This document shows positions 42,766 to 53,910 of a stretch of DNA of 64,000 nucleotides, piece by piece (position 1 is the stretch's first letter; every line of letters starts with the position of its first letter). A program made the translations under genes and the position numbers. Source of the DNA: Triglochin maritima (lineage: Eukaryota; Streptophyta; Magnoliopsida; Alismatales; Juncaginaceae); NCBI GenBank assembly GCA_963682175.1, contig OY821791.1, positions 20,674,542 to 20,738,541 of the forward strand. The letters are read 5' to 3'. Below the pieces are notes generated by a model that saw nothing but the letters and a program-made list of their open reading frames with translations, was not told the origin of the DNA and searched no databases.

Positions 42766-44270
42766 TGCTTGTGTGAGTAGAAGGCGGATCAGCGATAACA
42801 TTTTACTTGCTCATGAGATATGCCACAATATGTACTTGGGAGGAGGAAGGGGCGGATGTGCTCGAAGCTGGACCTTAGAAAGGGCTATGACTCTATATCA
42901 TGGCAATTCCTCGAGGAAGTACTAAAGCGTTTTGGTTTCCCAGCCCACTGGTGTAAGCTTATGTTGGCATGCGTCCAAGCATCCTTCGTGGTCACGGTGA
43001 ATGGAGCAAACCCGTGACCTTTTCCTGCAATAATTGGATTACGGCAAGTGGACCCGCTGGTCCCCTACCTTTTTGTTCTTTGTATGGAGGTACTTAGCTC
43101 TATGTATAGAAGGTAGGTGGAGAGGGGTGCCCTCGAACCAGCAAGGTGCGGGGATGTGCAAGTTTCTCATCTTCTCTTTGTGGATGATGTCATGGTCTTT
43201 CCTGAGGCTACTAGAGCAAATGCGAGGACAATCAAGTGTCAAATATTCATGGGGGGTGAAGCACATGAGGGCACTTGGATTTTTACGCATCTAGGCATGG
43301 CGAGAGCTGCCTTCCCGGTCACATAGCTGGGCCTCCCACTTTTCTCCTCACGTCTAGGAAGACACCAATGCATGGGGCTGATCAGCAAGGTCCAGTAGTG
43401 ACTTAGCACATGGAAATGGAACATTCTTTCAATGGCGGGTCGTGTGGAGTTGGTGAGAAGTGTGCTTGTGTCCATGAGCATCTATTGGACATCAACGTTT
43501 CTTATCCCACGGAAATATTTGAAGGAAGTAGAGAGAATCATAACTCACTTTGCATGGGGCCCTTACCAAGTGGGTGGCTATAGCTTGGAAGGATATTTGC
43601 GCACCAAACAAGGAGGGTGGATTAGGACTTCAGAGACTTCAGAATTGGAACGTTATTGGGCTATTGCGTCTCCTTTGGCTGATTGTGGAGGATGGTGGCT
43701 CACTTTGGGTTCGTTAAATGAGTAGGAAGTACTTAAGGAACCACAATATATGGTTAGCAAGGCCACCATTTGTTTGCTCCTGGGCGTGGCAGGGCATCTT
43801 GAGTGTCCGAGAGTTGGCAAAGGATAAGATCCAATACCAAGTGGGAAATGGAACAGAAATTAGGCTCTTCACCGATCCATGGTGTGGGCAGACGTTGCTA
43901 TCATAACCAGGGGGTGAGCGCCTTCAATATGACATGGGAGTTCCAATGGGCACTTTGGTATCGTATTTTATCCATGCGGGTGCATGGCATCTTCCTGAAT
44001 CGAGGTCCTTAGAGATGGCGGTATTGTGTTCTAGAATACTACAAATGAACATACATGGAGGACGAGACATCCCTATAAGGGTTGGAGCGAAGAGTGAGAT
44101 GTTTTCAATCAAGGAAGCATGGAATTTGGTGGTACCTAAGCATAGTCATGTGGGATGGTAAGATATAGTGTGGCAAAATGCCACATCCCGAAGCACACCC
44201 TCACACTTTGGAGAGATTTGCGAGGGCTGCTGGTAACAAAGGATTTCATGCGAGCTCGGGGTGCAACTCA
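42766..44270 (+). pseudogene. LINE D2: ORF2 continued (RT and part of zf-RVT)
   Basis: Resumes the RT interrupted at 32312, but the equivalent of about 55-60 codons (from IIPKKK to the STFM segment of LINE C) is missing. RT motifs are RRRISDNILLAHEICHN, SKLDLRKGYDSISWQFLEEV (42856-42915), GLRQVDPLVPYLF and the active site FVDDVM (43177-43194; usual A is V). An internal deletion removes about 20 codons after RANARTIK. Downstream pieces (AGRVELVRSVLVSMSIYWTS, SRKYLRNHNIWLARPP, QYQVGNGTEIRLFTDPWCG) lead towards zf-RVT. Coding similarity ends at FMRARGATHE (44270), where the GA-rich repeat begins. Several stops and frameshifts. Confidence 0.85.
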
Positions 44271-45602
44271 TGAGAGAGAATGAGAAAAGGAGAAGTGAGA
44301 GAATGTGAGAAGAGAAGAGAGAGAAAGAGAGAGGGATAACAGGGAGAGGACGAAGAGAAGAAGGAGAAGTGGAGAAGAAGGAAACGAATCGATGGATAAG
44401 AGAGAAGAGGAGGGGAGAGGTAGGAAAGAGGAGAAAGAGGGAAGAAAAGAAAGTGGGAAAGGGAGAGAGAAGAGAGACGGAGAAAGAGAACAAGAGATAG
44501 AGAAAGGGAGAGTGGAGAAAAGATGATAAGAAGAGTAGAGAGGGAAGGAAGAGGGAGAGATGAGGAGAAGAGAGAAGAGAGAGAGGAGGAGAGAGGATAA
44601 AGAAGGGAAAGGGAGAAAAATGAAGAAACGAGAGAAGTCGAGGGAGGAGTGAGGATGGAGAAGAAGGAAGAGAGAGAGAGAGAGAGAGAGAGAGGAATGA
44701 GTGGAGAAGTGGCTAAGAGGGAGATAGAGAATGAAAGAGAATGGGGCAGAGACAGGAGACAAGGAGAGAAGGAACGAGAGAGGTAGAGAAGAGAGGGAAG
44801 GAGGATAGAAGAGGAAGAGAGAGAAGGGAGAGAGGGGAAGTAGAAGGGAGAGGGAGAATGGAGAAGAGATACTAGGAGAAGGACTGGGATAGAAGGATAG
44901 ACAATGAGAGATAGAGAGAGCGGGAGAAGGGAAAGAGGAGCACAGCGAAGGGTAGGAAGAGGGAGAGAGAAGAAGAAGAGAGAAAAAGGAGAGACAGATA
45001 AGAATGAAGGGAGAGGAGAAGGAATATGAGGGAGATAGAGATGAGGAGAGAGAGAAGGAGAAGAGGGGAGAGTGGGAGAGAAGAGAGTGGGGTAGAGAGG
45101 TAGTGCGAGAGAGACAGAGAGAAGGAAGAGACGGAGATAGATAGATAGATAGCTAGATAGATGAGAGAGAGAGAGAGACAATGAGAGGGAGAAAAGGAGA
45201 GGGTGGAGTAGAGAGGGAGAAAGAGAAGAGGGAGGGGACGAGAGGAGATGGAGGGATATGAGGAGAGAGAGGAGAAGGAAGCAGTAGAGAGAGTGAAGTA
45301 GAGGAAGAGAGGGAGAAGAGAGGAGAGAGAGAAAAAAAGATGGAGAGAGGAGGAGAGATTGAACAAGAGAGTGAGAGAATGAGAAGAGGATAGAGAAGGG
45401 ATGGACGAAAAGAGGGAATAGGGAAGGGAATGAGATAGAGAAGGGAGGGTAGAGGTAGAGAACGAGAGCGAGTAGGAGCGAGAGAGATAGAGGAGGAGAG
45501 ACGAAATGAGAGTGGACGGAGGAGAAGAGCGATAAGGAGAAAGGGAAGGGAGAGGAGGAGAGAAAAGGGGGAAGGGTGTGGATGAAAAAATAGAGATGAG
45601 GG
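44271..45602. repeat. GA-rich dispersed repeat, longest left part (1.3 kb)
   Basis: More than 95 percent purines on the plus strand by eye. It starts GAGAGAATGAGAAAAGGAGA.., a segment repeated at about 59656, 60776 and 63355. It includes an (AG)n run at 44671-44692 and a (GATA)n run at 45137-45165. It is interrupted by the copia element at 45603; its other side is at 53421. The long minus-strand Ser/Leu/Pro/Phe-rich frames are composition artefacts. Confidence 0.85.
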
Positions 45603-47697
45603 TGTAGGTTTTCGTGCCCCTATGTATGTATGTATTTTAAAAATATTATACATGCAAACAATATCGATTTCCATAATTTTGATGATTTCATGTACATTAT
45701 TTTATATTTATTCTTATATCATATAATCTACATATATATTAAAATAAATAAGAGTGGATCATACCCAAAGTTTCTCAAAACCTATATGATGATCTGGAGT
45801 TGCGTTGCTCGTCGAATCGCTGCTCGATTCGCCCGCAAGTATTCACCAAACTGTAAAAAAGATTACAGAGAAAGGAGCTACCCTATTTTGTCTCAAAATC
45901 AAGCTTAGAATCCAGCTAATAACCCCTCTAAAGCTCCTTCAGAATTTGATCCCCAAAGGCTCGAAATTATTTGGAGAAATTCGGATGGATTAGTGGAGAG
46001 GTTAGGGAGAGAGAATATTTTTGCATTGAATTAAACAAGTAGAGAAAGGAAACTATTTATGGATTTTCGCAATACCCACATCATCGGCTACCCATTAACC
46101 CTTTTTCACAAACTGACTCATAATCACCCTTAAAACCATTTGACCATAAAGGGAATAAATCCAATCGATGATCAACACTAATCTCTTAGTAATTTTTGGC
46201 AGAATCGTGCCAAACAGTTGATCAGGATTTCCAATTGGTCGACCAAACGGTTGTGTTTCTGACATTCTCAGTGGACTGTGTGCCAAACAGTCGACCGATT
46301 TCTCATCAAAAAAATTCCTTCATATTTTCGGTCGAACAAATATTTGACTCCGGTCGACCGTTCTTCCATCTAGACGCATCCTGATAATTTCGGTAGACCG
46401 TGTCCCCATCCCGGTCAACCGTTGATATTACCAAGATACTTCATGATAATTTCGGTCGAACCGTGCATCATCCGATCTTTTTCTGGTCAACCGTTTTAGA
46501 ACCTTCGGTCGACCAATCATGAAACGGTCTCCGTTTTGACCCAATTTTGCCTTTGTCAAATTTTGGATATGCATCCAACAAAATTTGATCATTAGGGTTT
46601 TTAGGAACTTCATATATTATGTAACATATTATCTTATGTAATGTCAAACTATTACACCCCATAAAATATATGTCTCATATGAATTTATTTACGATTCTAA
46701 CTAAGTCAATTTTCATGACATATTGATTTTATCGATTCACCACATGTATCACATTTCACATGAAACCTGATACATCATATGAACATAAAATTACCCTTCT
46801 TGTTTCCCAGTTGTGTGGTGTGACCTATAAGAGGATCTAAGCTATATTGATAATGATACTAAACACTTAATATCACAAACTATAAGCGGTATGTAGCTAC
46901 ACATTCTAGTTAGCCAATAAGCATACTTGTCTTGTTCACTCGAACTAAACACGATCCATTTAGTGATGTAAGAACATCACTTGTGTCTATCCCTTGCCTC
47001 ATGATAGTAAAAGTATTATACAAAGTAGAGATGTGTCACCTTTGTATTATATACTCATTTCTTGATCTCTTAAGCTAATTATAAATATGTAACATAACAC
47101 AAGTCACATTATGCACATTATAATTTTGTTTTATCAAGGGGCCCACTAATATCATCACTCAATCTAAGAGGGTCAATGATAATCTTTTAACTGACTATCT
47201 TTTCCAGTATAAGTCATGTTCAACAAACTATTGCCTTTATCACTATGCTCAATGATAGCTTTTGACACTAAACAAATTAAACACTTTTTATGTGATAAAA
47301 TATAAGTCTCATATCTTAGGATTCAAGACACAAGGAAACATTAATGACACTTAACTCAATTTCCTAATGTTTCACTTGCTAGGTCTATTCTTTATATAAA
47401 AGTAACCATTTTCCTCTTTTATATACTTTTGTCGTTAAATTTTTGTAGAGCTACAATATTCTTTAACCAACACGACAATCTTATCTCGGTAATTATGTTC
47501 CATGTCAATTACCATGACTATGAATAACTTTCGATTTATGTAAACCATTATCTTTTAGAGCTCTACAGTTAAGGATCAATTGTCTCTTCCTTAACACTTC
47601 TAACAAACGAATACATTAATCAAGGATCAAAATGTTTGCACATCCAATTCATAATAATTGATATATAAAAGTAAACTTTTAGAACACATTCCCTTCA
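45603..47697 (-). repeat. Copia element C, 3' LTR (reverse)
   Basis: Plus-strand ends are TGTAGGTTTTCGTG and ..CATTCCCTTCA; 2095 bp. It is collinear over its length with 51354-53420. It is preceded by GAGGG (45598-45602), which matches AAGGG after the other LTR (53421-53425) in four of five bases, consistent with a decayed target-site duplication. It contains CGGTCGACCG variants at 46215-46545. Confidence 0.9.
46215..46545. repeat. Paired palindromes in copia C 3' LTR
   Basis: CGGTCGACCG variants start at 46215/46236 (21 bp), 46329/46351 (22), 46391/46412 (21), and singly at 46288, 46453 and 46506. Starts of neighbouring pairs are 62 bp apart between 46329, 46391 and 46453. Confidence 0.75.
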
Positions 47698-47739
47698 ATA
47701 AATCACTTGTTATCAAAGTATTCTTTCACATACATTCTC

Positions 47740-48260
47740 AATGTATAAAACAATAATAACTAGGGTAACCCTCTCGAATCACTCATCAAGCCACTCGACA
47801 TGGTTCCTTAGACCCATGAACTCGAAATGCATTTCACTTTTGGCTTGGGATAAGGGTTTGGTGAATGGATCAGTTGTGTTGTTGTTTGTGTCCACCCATA
47901 ATAAATCTATTTTTCCTTCGTCGATGAAGTCACGTGTGACAAAATACTTGTGATCCATGTATTTCACCATGTGATGTGATTTAGGATCCTTCATTTGCGA
48001 GATAGATGCACTATTGTCGCAAAATAGCTCTATGGGTCCCTCGCTCGAGGGAACTACTCCAAGTTCTTACGGAACTTCTTAATCCACACTCCTTCCTTGC
48101 TTGCTTCAGCGACAGCCATTACTTCAGAAGTGGTGGTTGAGTCGGTCGTAGTGGTTTGCTTCCAACTACGCCAATTCATGGCTCCTCCATTCAGAAGGAA
48201 GACATATCCTGATTGCAACCTCCAATTGTCGGGATCACTCATGAAACTCGCATCCAAATA
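47740..48260 (-). pseudogene. Copia C RNase H
   Basis: On the minus strand: MDASFMSDPDNWRLQSGYVF, LNGGAMNWRSWKQTTTTDST and VMAVAEASKEGVWIKKF (48054-48257), then after a frameshift near 48050 the C-terminal part HKYFVTRDFIDEGKIDLLWV and DPFTKPLSQAKSEMHFEFMG (47779-47994). RNase H is the last pol domain in copia elements. The usual STTEAEY reads STTTSEV, so the conserved acidic position is altered. Confidence 0.85.
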
Positions 48261-48302
48261 GCCCTCGGCTATTAGATCCCTTTGTCCTCCATAAACAAGA
48301 AA

Positions 48303-49480
48303 TTAATCTTTGGTCCGGTTAAGGTACATCATAATATTCTTGACTGCAGTCCAATGCTCAGGACCTGCGTTGGATTTGTGACGACTTGTCACGCTTAAAG
48401 CATACGAGACATCGGGTCTTGTGCAAGTCATGGCGTACATGATGGATCCTATTGCCAAAGCATAAGGTATATCTTTCATGTACTTCAAGTCTTTACGTGA
48501 TTCAACATGTTGAGACTTCTTGAGTTGCACACCCATACTCATTGGCACAATGCCCTTATTGGAGTTGTTCATGCTGAACCTTTCCAAGACCTTGTCAATG
48601 TATCTACGTTGACTTAGGCCGATGAGTATATGGGATCTATCTCTATATATCTTTATTCCTAAGATGTATTGAGCCTCACCCACGTCGTTTATTGAAAATG
48701 CATATTTCAATGAACTTCACGTTTGCTACAGCAAAGGTATATGATTTCCCATGAGGAGTATGTCATCGACATATAAGATAAAAAACACTATGTGGCTCCC
48801 ACTAACCTTCTTGCATATTGTTCTTCCTTACTTTGGATCAAGTGAATCTTTTTGACTTCCTCGTCAAAGCACTTGTTCCAACTCTTTGATTCTTGCTTCA
48901 ATCCATAAATGGATCATTGAGGCTTGCATACTTTGTCGCTATTTTTTGGATCTTCAAGACCTTGAGGATGTACCATTTACACATCCTCCTCGAAGTTTCC
49001 ATTAAGGAATGTTGTTTTGACATCCATTTTCCATATTTCATAATCATGAAATGCCACAATAGAGAGCATAATTCGAATAGACTTGAACATGGCAATTGGT
49101 GAAAAAGTTTCATCATATCATGATCTTGTAGAATATCTTCAGTTTCCCCAAGCACAATTCTACTCTCACTACTTTTAATTCTTTTGAGAAATTCTTTCTC
49201 TAAGAATACGCATCGCTCTCAACAATCACTCGATTGGTGGTTTTATGCCAAAAGTTTTATCCTCTTGCCTTACGAGGATAACCTCTAAAGAAGTGCTTAT
49301 CCGCTTTTGGTTGACTATCTTTTGACGTAGGTCTCACAACCCCAAATCTTGACAACATTGAGTTTGGGTGTTTTACCACTCCATAGCTTATAAGGTGTTT
49401 TCTCTACGGATTTGGATGGAACATTATTTAGTGTAAGCCGTAGCTTCTAGTGCATAACTCCAAAATTAAAGTGGCAATTC
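48303..49480 (-). pseudogene. Copia C reverse transcriptase, fragmented
   Basis: The C-terminal part is well kept at 48303-48710: MKYAFSINDVGEAQYILGIK, RSHILIGLSQRRYIDKVLER, SMNNSNKGIVPMSMGVQLKK and IGSIMYAMTCTRPDVSYAL. Upstream (48710-49480) only scattered pieces remain, such as the YVDDILL-like segment near 48755-48775 (CTTATATGTCGATGAC on the minus strand) and QKIATKYASLNDPFMD at 48898. Stops and frameshifts are frequent, so no continuous RT frame exists. Confidence 0.8.
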
Positions 49481-50170
49481 AGCTTGACTCATCATTGATC
49501 GAACCATATCGAGCAGTGTCCTATTTCTTTTTTCGGATACCCCATTCCATTGAGGTATACCAGGTGGAGTGAGTTGTGGCACAATACCACACTCCTTTAG
49601 GAACGAATCAAATTCGGTACTTAACTACTCACTTCCACGATTGGTTCATAGAGAGTTGATTTTCTGGTTCAGTTGGTTCTCTACTTCATTCTTGAATTCT
49701 TTGAACTTGTCAAAGGATTCACTTTTGTTTCTCATTAGATAAATATAGCCGTAACGACAATTATCATCCGTGAATGTAATGAAGTACATAAAACCATCTC
49801 TTGCACTTGTACTCATTGGGCCGCATACATAAGAATGTATCAAATCCAGCAAGTTATTCCCTCTCGGGCCTTTCTTCTTGAAAGGCCTCTTGGACATTTT
49901 GCCCATTAGGCAAGGTTCGCATGTCTCCAATGATTTTAAATCAAGTTGACCAAGAAGGTTAGCTTCTTGCAATTTCATGACGCATTTTTCATTTAAGTGA
50001 CCATGACGATAGTGCCACAAGAGTGTATCATTCACGTGAGTTGTTTTGAACCTTTTGTTATTGATGTTTAAAATTTGTCCATTATTTAATTCAAGCAAAT
50101 AGAGTCCATTTCTGATGAAAGTATTTGCATAAAAATTCCATTCTTCGATATAAACAAGCAAGATTTTGAA
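49481..50170 (-). pseudogene. Copia C integrase
   Basis: Minus strand 50161-49646 is open: LLWHYRHGHLNEKCVMKL and CEPCLMGKMSKRPF form the HHCC zinc region. The usual first catalytic Asp (LIHTDVCGPM) reads LIHSYVCGPM, that is Tyr. The segment with GFMYFITFTDDNCRYGYIYL is well kept. Beyond a stop at 49646, GIPQWNGVSEKRNRTLLDM (about 49510-49565) carries the third catalytic position, Glu. So the triad is broken at the first residue. Confidence 0.85.
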
Positions 50171-50900
50171 ATATTTATATTAAAACTATCCATATCTAAA
50201 CATGATACAAAAATAATATTCTTGCTAATCAAAGGTACAGAATATACATTCTTTAAACATAAATTTAAACCACTACACAATTGAAGCTCCACGGAACCTT
50301 GTGCAATCGTAGCGGTGCTTGCACAATTTCCAACCTTCAAAATCATCTCATTTTTTGTGAATTCCTTCCTATCCTTTAGTAGACGCACATTAGAAATTAT
50401 GTGAGTACAAGATCCAGCATCTATTACCCAATCATGGACAGAGGTGGCTATATTTATTTTAATAACAAATATACCTTTAGCCTTTGTAGGGTGTTTTTGC
50501 TCAATTACCCGGTTGTCAAGATCCTCCTTGTAATTGGGGAAATTCGGGAGGATGTGTCTTTATCCACCGCAGTGGTAACACTTCGTATTACGAGTCGAAG
50601 ATTTTGAAGAATTCCCCTCAATGTACTCGCATGAGCTCCTATTGCACTTACCTTCAACGCCTTTTTGGCTAATTTGTTTTTTCCTTTAACTTTGGTAATC
50701 TTCCTGCTCCCAACATGGATGGCTAGGACGTGGTTGCCCTTATCCTTGCCCATGTCAACTTCAGTCATTTTGAGAGCATTGTGAAGCTTCTAAAGACTCA
50801 CCCCTTTCTCATGCACATGATAGTGCATAACGAAGTCCTTGTAGGACGGGGCTAGAGAGCCAAGAATCAGTTGTTCCTGCAAAAGAGAACTAGTACAACG
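50086..50900 (-). pseudogene. Copia C gag C-terminal part and protease region
   Basis: From the right: EQLILGSLAPSYKDFVMHYH near 50800-50885, EKLHNALKMTEVDMGKDKGN, then a frameshift and a degenerate zinc knuckle (CYHCGG followed by a stop, about 50560-50585). The protease region follows: DRKEFTKNEMILKVGNCAST, GSVELQLCSGLNLCLKNVYSVP and LISKNIIFVSCLDMDSF (50086-50388). The N-terminal half of gag is missing between here and the PBS. The active-site DSG motif is not clearly readable. Confidence 0.75.
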
Positions 50901-51340
50901 CATGTACATATACTATATATTACACAATCTAGTTTATAGTTCATCTATTAATCAAAAAATTCCAAAATCATCTGTAATCCATCAAAAATGATTTATGCAT
51001 CCATAGTTCAAAATATAAAACACTTGAACTGCAGTTTATTTAAATTCCCAAAAGAAAAACTTCAAATATACTTAGTTACCTCTTTCCTTTTGTCGATTCC
51101 TTATAAAACAATCATTTAATATAAAATGAAAATTTTACAAATTAGACACAAGTATAAATCATAATTCTAGCATTCATATGACATGTTTTAAAACATTTAA
51201 ATTATCAAAAGAATCAACTCGAATTAAATCAACAAAACTGTCGGAAAACTCGAAAAAAACATCAAACATGAATTGTTTCGATTGGAGATGATAAACTAAA
51301 ATTAATTATATAGTCTAATCATTGAAAATATGAAATAAAT
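50901..51340 (-). other. Copia C internal non-coding stretch
   Basis: AT-rich sequence between PBS and the remaining gag. No ORF with gag similarity was found here, so the gag start appears deleted or too diverged to recognise. Confidence 0.5.
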
Positions 51341-51352
51341 ACTCTGATACCA
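51341..51352 (-). promoter_or_regulatory. Primer-binding site, initiator tRNA-Met type
   Basis: On the minus strand TGGTATCAGAGT, one change from the copia PBS consensus, one base inside the LTR end at 51354. Confidence 0.9.
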
Positions 51353-51353
51353 C

Positions 51354-53420
51354 TGTACGATTTCATGCCCCCATGTATGTATATATTTTTTAAAAACATT
51401 ACATACAAGATCGATTTCCATATTTTTGATGATTTCATATACATTGTTTTATATTTATTCTAATATCACATAATCTACATATATATTAAAATAAATAAAA
51501 AAGGATCATATCCAAAGGTTCTCTAAAATATTTATGAAGTTTTGGAGTTGCGTTGCTCGTCGATTCACCCCCAAGTGTTCACCAAAGTTTAAACAAGATT
51601 AGAGAAAAAGGAGCTAGCCTATTCATTTTCTAAATGAAGCTTAGAATCTAACAAAATAACCCCTCTAAAGCACCCTGAGAATTTGATCTTCAATAGCTCG
51701 AAATTATTAGCAGAAATTCAAACGTTAGGGAGAGAGAATATGTTTGCATTAAATTAAACAACTAGGGAGAGGAGACCTATTTATAGATTCTCCCAACACC
51801 CACATCATGGGCTACCCATTAACCTATGATCTCTTGTTTTTCTCTACCTTAAACTAATCACAAACTGACACAATCACCCTCAAAACTGTTTGACCACAAT
51901 CGGAATAAATCCAACCCATGATCAACATTAATCTCTTAATAATTCTAGGCAGAATCGTGCCGAACGGTCGACTGGAATTTCCATTCGGTCGACGAAACAA
52001 TTGTGTTTCTGACATTCTCGGTGGACTGTGAGACAAACGGTTGACCGATTACTCATCAACAAATTTCCCTGATATTTTTGGTTGAACAAATATTTGACTC
52101 CGGTCGACCGTTCTACCATCAAGAAGCATCCTGATAATTTTGGTCGACCGTGTCCCCCGCCTGGTCGACTTCTCATATTACCAAGATACTTCCTTAGAAT
52201 TTTGGTCAAACTGTACGTCATCCGATCTTTGTCTGGTTGACCATTTTAAAGCCTTCGGTCGATCGATCATGAAACGGTCTACCGTTTTGACTCGATTTTG
52301 CCTCTGCCAAATTTTGGATTTACCTCCATGGGGGTTTTGGGAAATTCATAATCTATGTAACATATTATCTTATGAAACGTCAAACTATTACACTCCATAA
52401 TACATACATCTAATATGAATTTATTTATGATTCTAATTATGTCAGTTTTCTTGGCATATTGATTTTATCGATTCACCACATGTATCCAAACCCAATATAT
52501 CATATGAACACAAAATCAAGCTTCCTGTTTCCCAGTTTTGTGGTGTGACCTACAAGTGGATCTAAACTATATTGGTAATGATATTAAATACTTAATATCA
52601 CAAACTATAAGTGGTATCTAGCTACACATTATAGTTACCCAATTAGCATACACGTTTTGTTCACTCGAAATAAACATCATCCATTTAGTGATGTAAGACC
52701 ATCACTTGTGTCTATCCCTTGCCTCGTGATATTAAAAGTATTATACAAAGTATAGATGTGTCACCTTTGTGTTATATACTCATTTCTCGATCTCTTAAGC
52801 TAATTATAAATATGTAACTAAACACAAGTCACTTTGTGCACATTATAATTTTGCTTTATCAAAGGTCCACTAATATCATCACTCAAGCTAAGAGGGGCAA
52901 TGATAATCTTTTGACTAACTATCTTTTCCAGCATAAGTCATGTTCAACCACCTATTGCCTTTATCACTATGCTCAATGATAACTTTTTACACTAATCAAA
53001 TTAAACACTTCTTATGTGAACAGATACAAGTCTCATATCTTAAGATTCAAGACACAATGAAACATTAATGACACTTAAACACAATTTCATAATTTTCATT
53101 TGTTAGGTCTATTCAATATATAAAAGTAATCATTTTCCTCTTTAATATACTCATGCCACTAATATTTGTAGAGCTAGAATACTCTTTATCCAAAACGACA
53201 ATCTTATCTCGGTAATTAATGTTCCGTGTCAATTACCATGAATCTGAATAACTTACGAATTATTTCAACCATTATGTTTTAGAGCTCTACAATTAAGGAC
53301 CAAGAGCCACTTCCTTAACACTTCTAAAAGACGAATAGATTAATTAAGCAACAAAAGGTTTGCACATCCAATTGTAGTAATTGACATATAAAACTAAACT
53401 TTTAGAACAAATTCCCTTCA
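51354..53420 (-). repeat. Copia element C, 5' LTR (reverse)
   Basis: Plus-strand ends TGTACGATTTCATG and ..AATTCCCTTCA, 2067 bp, same orientation and collinear with 45603-47697. The LTRs differ visibly throughout, including small indels, so the insertion is not recent. Palindrome variants lie at 51965-52300, at positions equivalent to those in the other LTR. Right flank AAGGG. Confidence 0.9.
51965..52300. repeat. Paired palindromes in copia C 5' LTR
   Basis: Pairs start at 51965/51986 (21 bp) and 52141/52162 (21 bp); an exact CGGTCGACCG lies near 52101 with its decayed partner GGTTGAAC about 22 bp before. Several CpG sites are changed to TpG/CpA here relative to the other LTR and vice versa. 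Confidence 0.7.
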
Positions 53421-53538
53421 AAGGGAAGAGAAGAGGATAAGAGAGAGAAGAAGAGGGAGAAGGGTAGAGGACAAGGGAGAGGGAGAACGAGAAGAGGAGA
53501 AAGGAAGTGAAGGAGGAGATAGAAAGAGAAGGTTGTTG
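53421..53538. repeat. GA-rich dispersed repeat, right part beside copia C
   Basis: Continuation of the GA-rich tract interrupted by copia C. Its end GGAGGAGATAGAAAGAGAAGGT matches GGAGGAGATAGAGACAGAAGGT at about 60310-60330, which suggests a defined end of the repeat rather than random simple sequence. Confidence 0.75.
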
Positions 53539-53910
53539 GATCGTTATGGGTTGGTAATCTAATCACTTTTTCAGCTAAGTCGATCTCTAGTTGCTTAATC
53601 AAAGATGCAGCAAAAATTAAAAGGAAAGATCTCACCAATATGAAGCACAAAAGGAAATTCAAGGTTATGTTGATGGACACAAACCCGAATTCCCTCAAAA
53701 CCTGTGAGATACTAAAGAAGGGATACAAATACGTGAAAGAAATGAGGCCCAAATACTCAAGGGTTGGAGCCCACAACAATCGATGCTCACTGAAGGAGTC
53801 TTTTATTGTATTTTTTTTTAATATAACTATGTACAAACATAAGTTCCCATCTTCATTTGTCAAAAGACATCAAATGGGAACCTCAATACTGGGTCAATGC
53901 ACTTGGAAAG
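53539..53910 (-). repeat. Gypsy tail copy, reverse
   Basis: It matches in reverse the right half of 39041-39760 (TTCATATTGGTGAGATCTT.., the poly(A/T) tract at 53811-53820, and GACATCAAATGGGAACC). The left half with the 30-bp repeats is absent; at about 53900 it joins the unrecognised ORF region. Confidence 0.75.
53610..53800 (+). CDS. Small ORF of the gypsy tail, copy 3 (open)
   Basis: Plus-strand frame KIKRKDLTNMKHKRKFKVML.. MDTNPNSLKTCEILKKGYKY.. VKEMRPKYSRVGAH.. CSLKES, antisense to the gypsy tail in this reversed copy. It is intact across the segment shared with copies 1 and 2, with mostly conservative replacements (N/K, M/I, L/V, Q/R). Family not recognised. Confidence 0.4.

Noticed and set aside
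44246..45674. Long minus-strand Ser/Leu/Pro/Phe-rich ORFs (up to 311 codons), also at 27329-28007, 59414-60773 and 62902-63831
   Set aside because: They are complements of GA-rich repeat sequence, which has few stop codons on the pyrimidine strand in all frames. Overlapping frames are all open and no domain is present.
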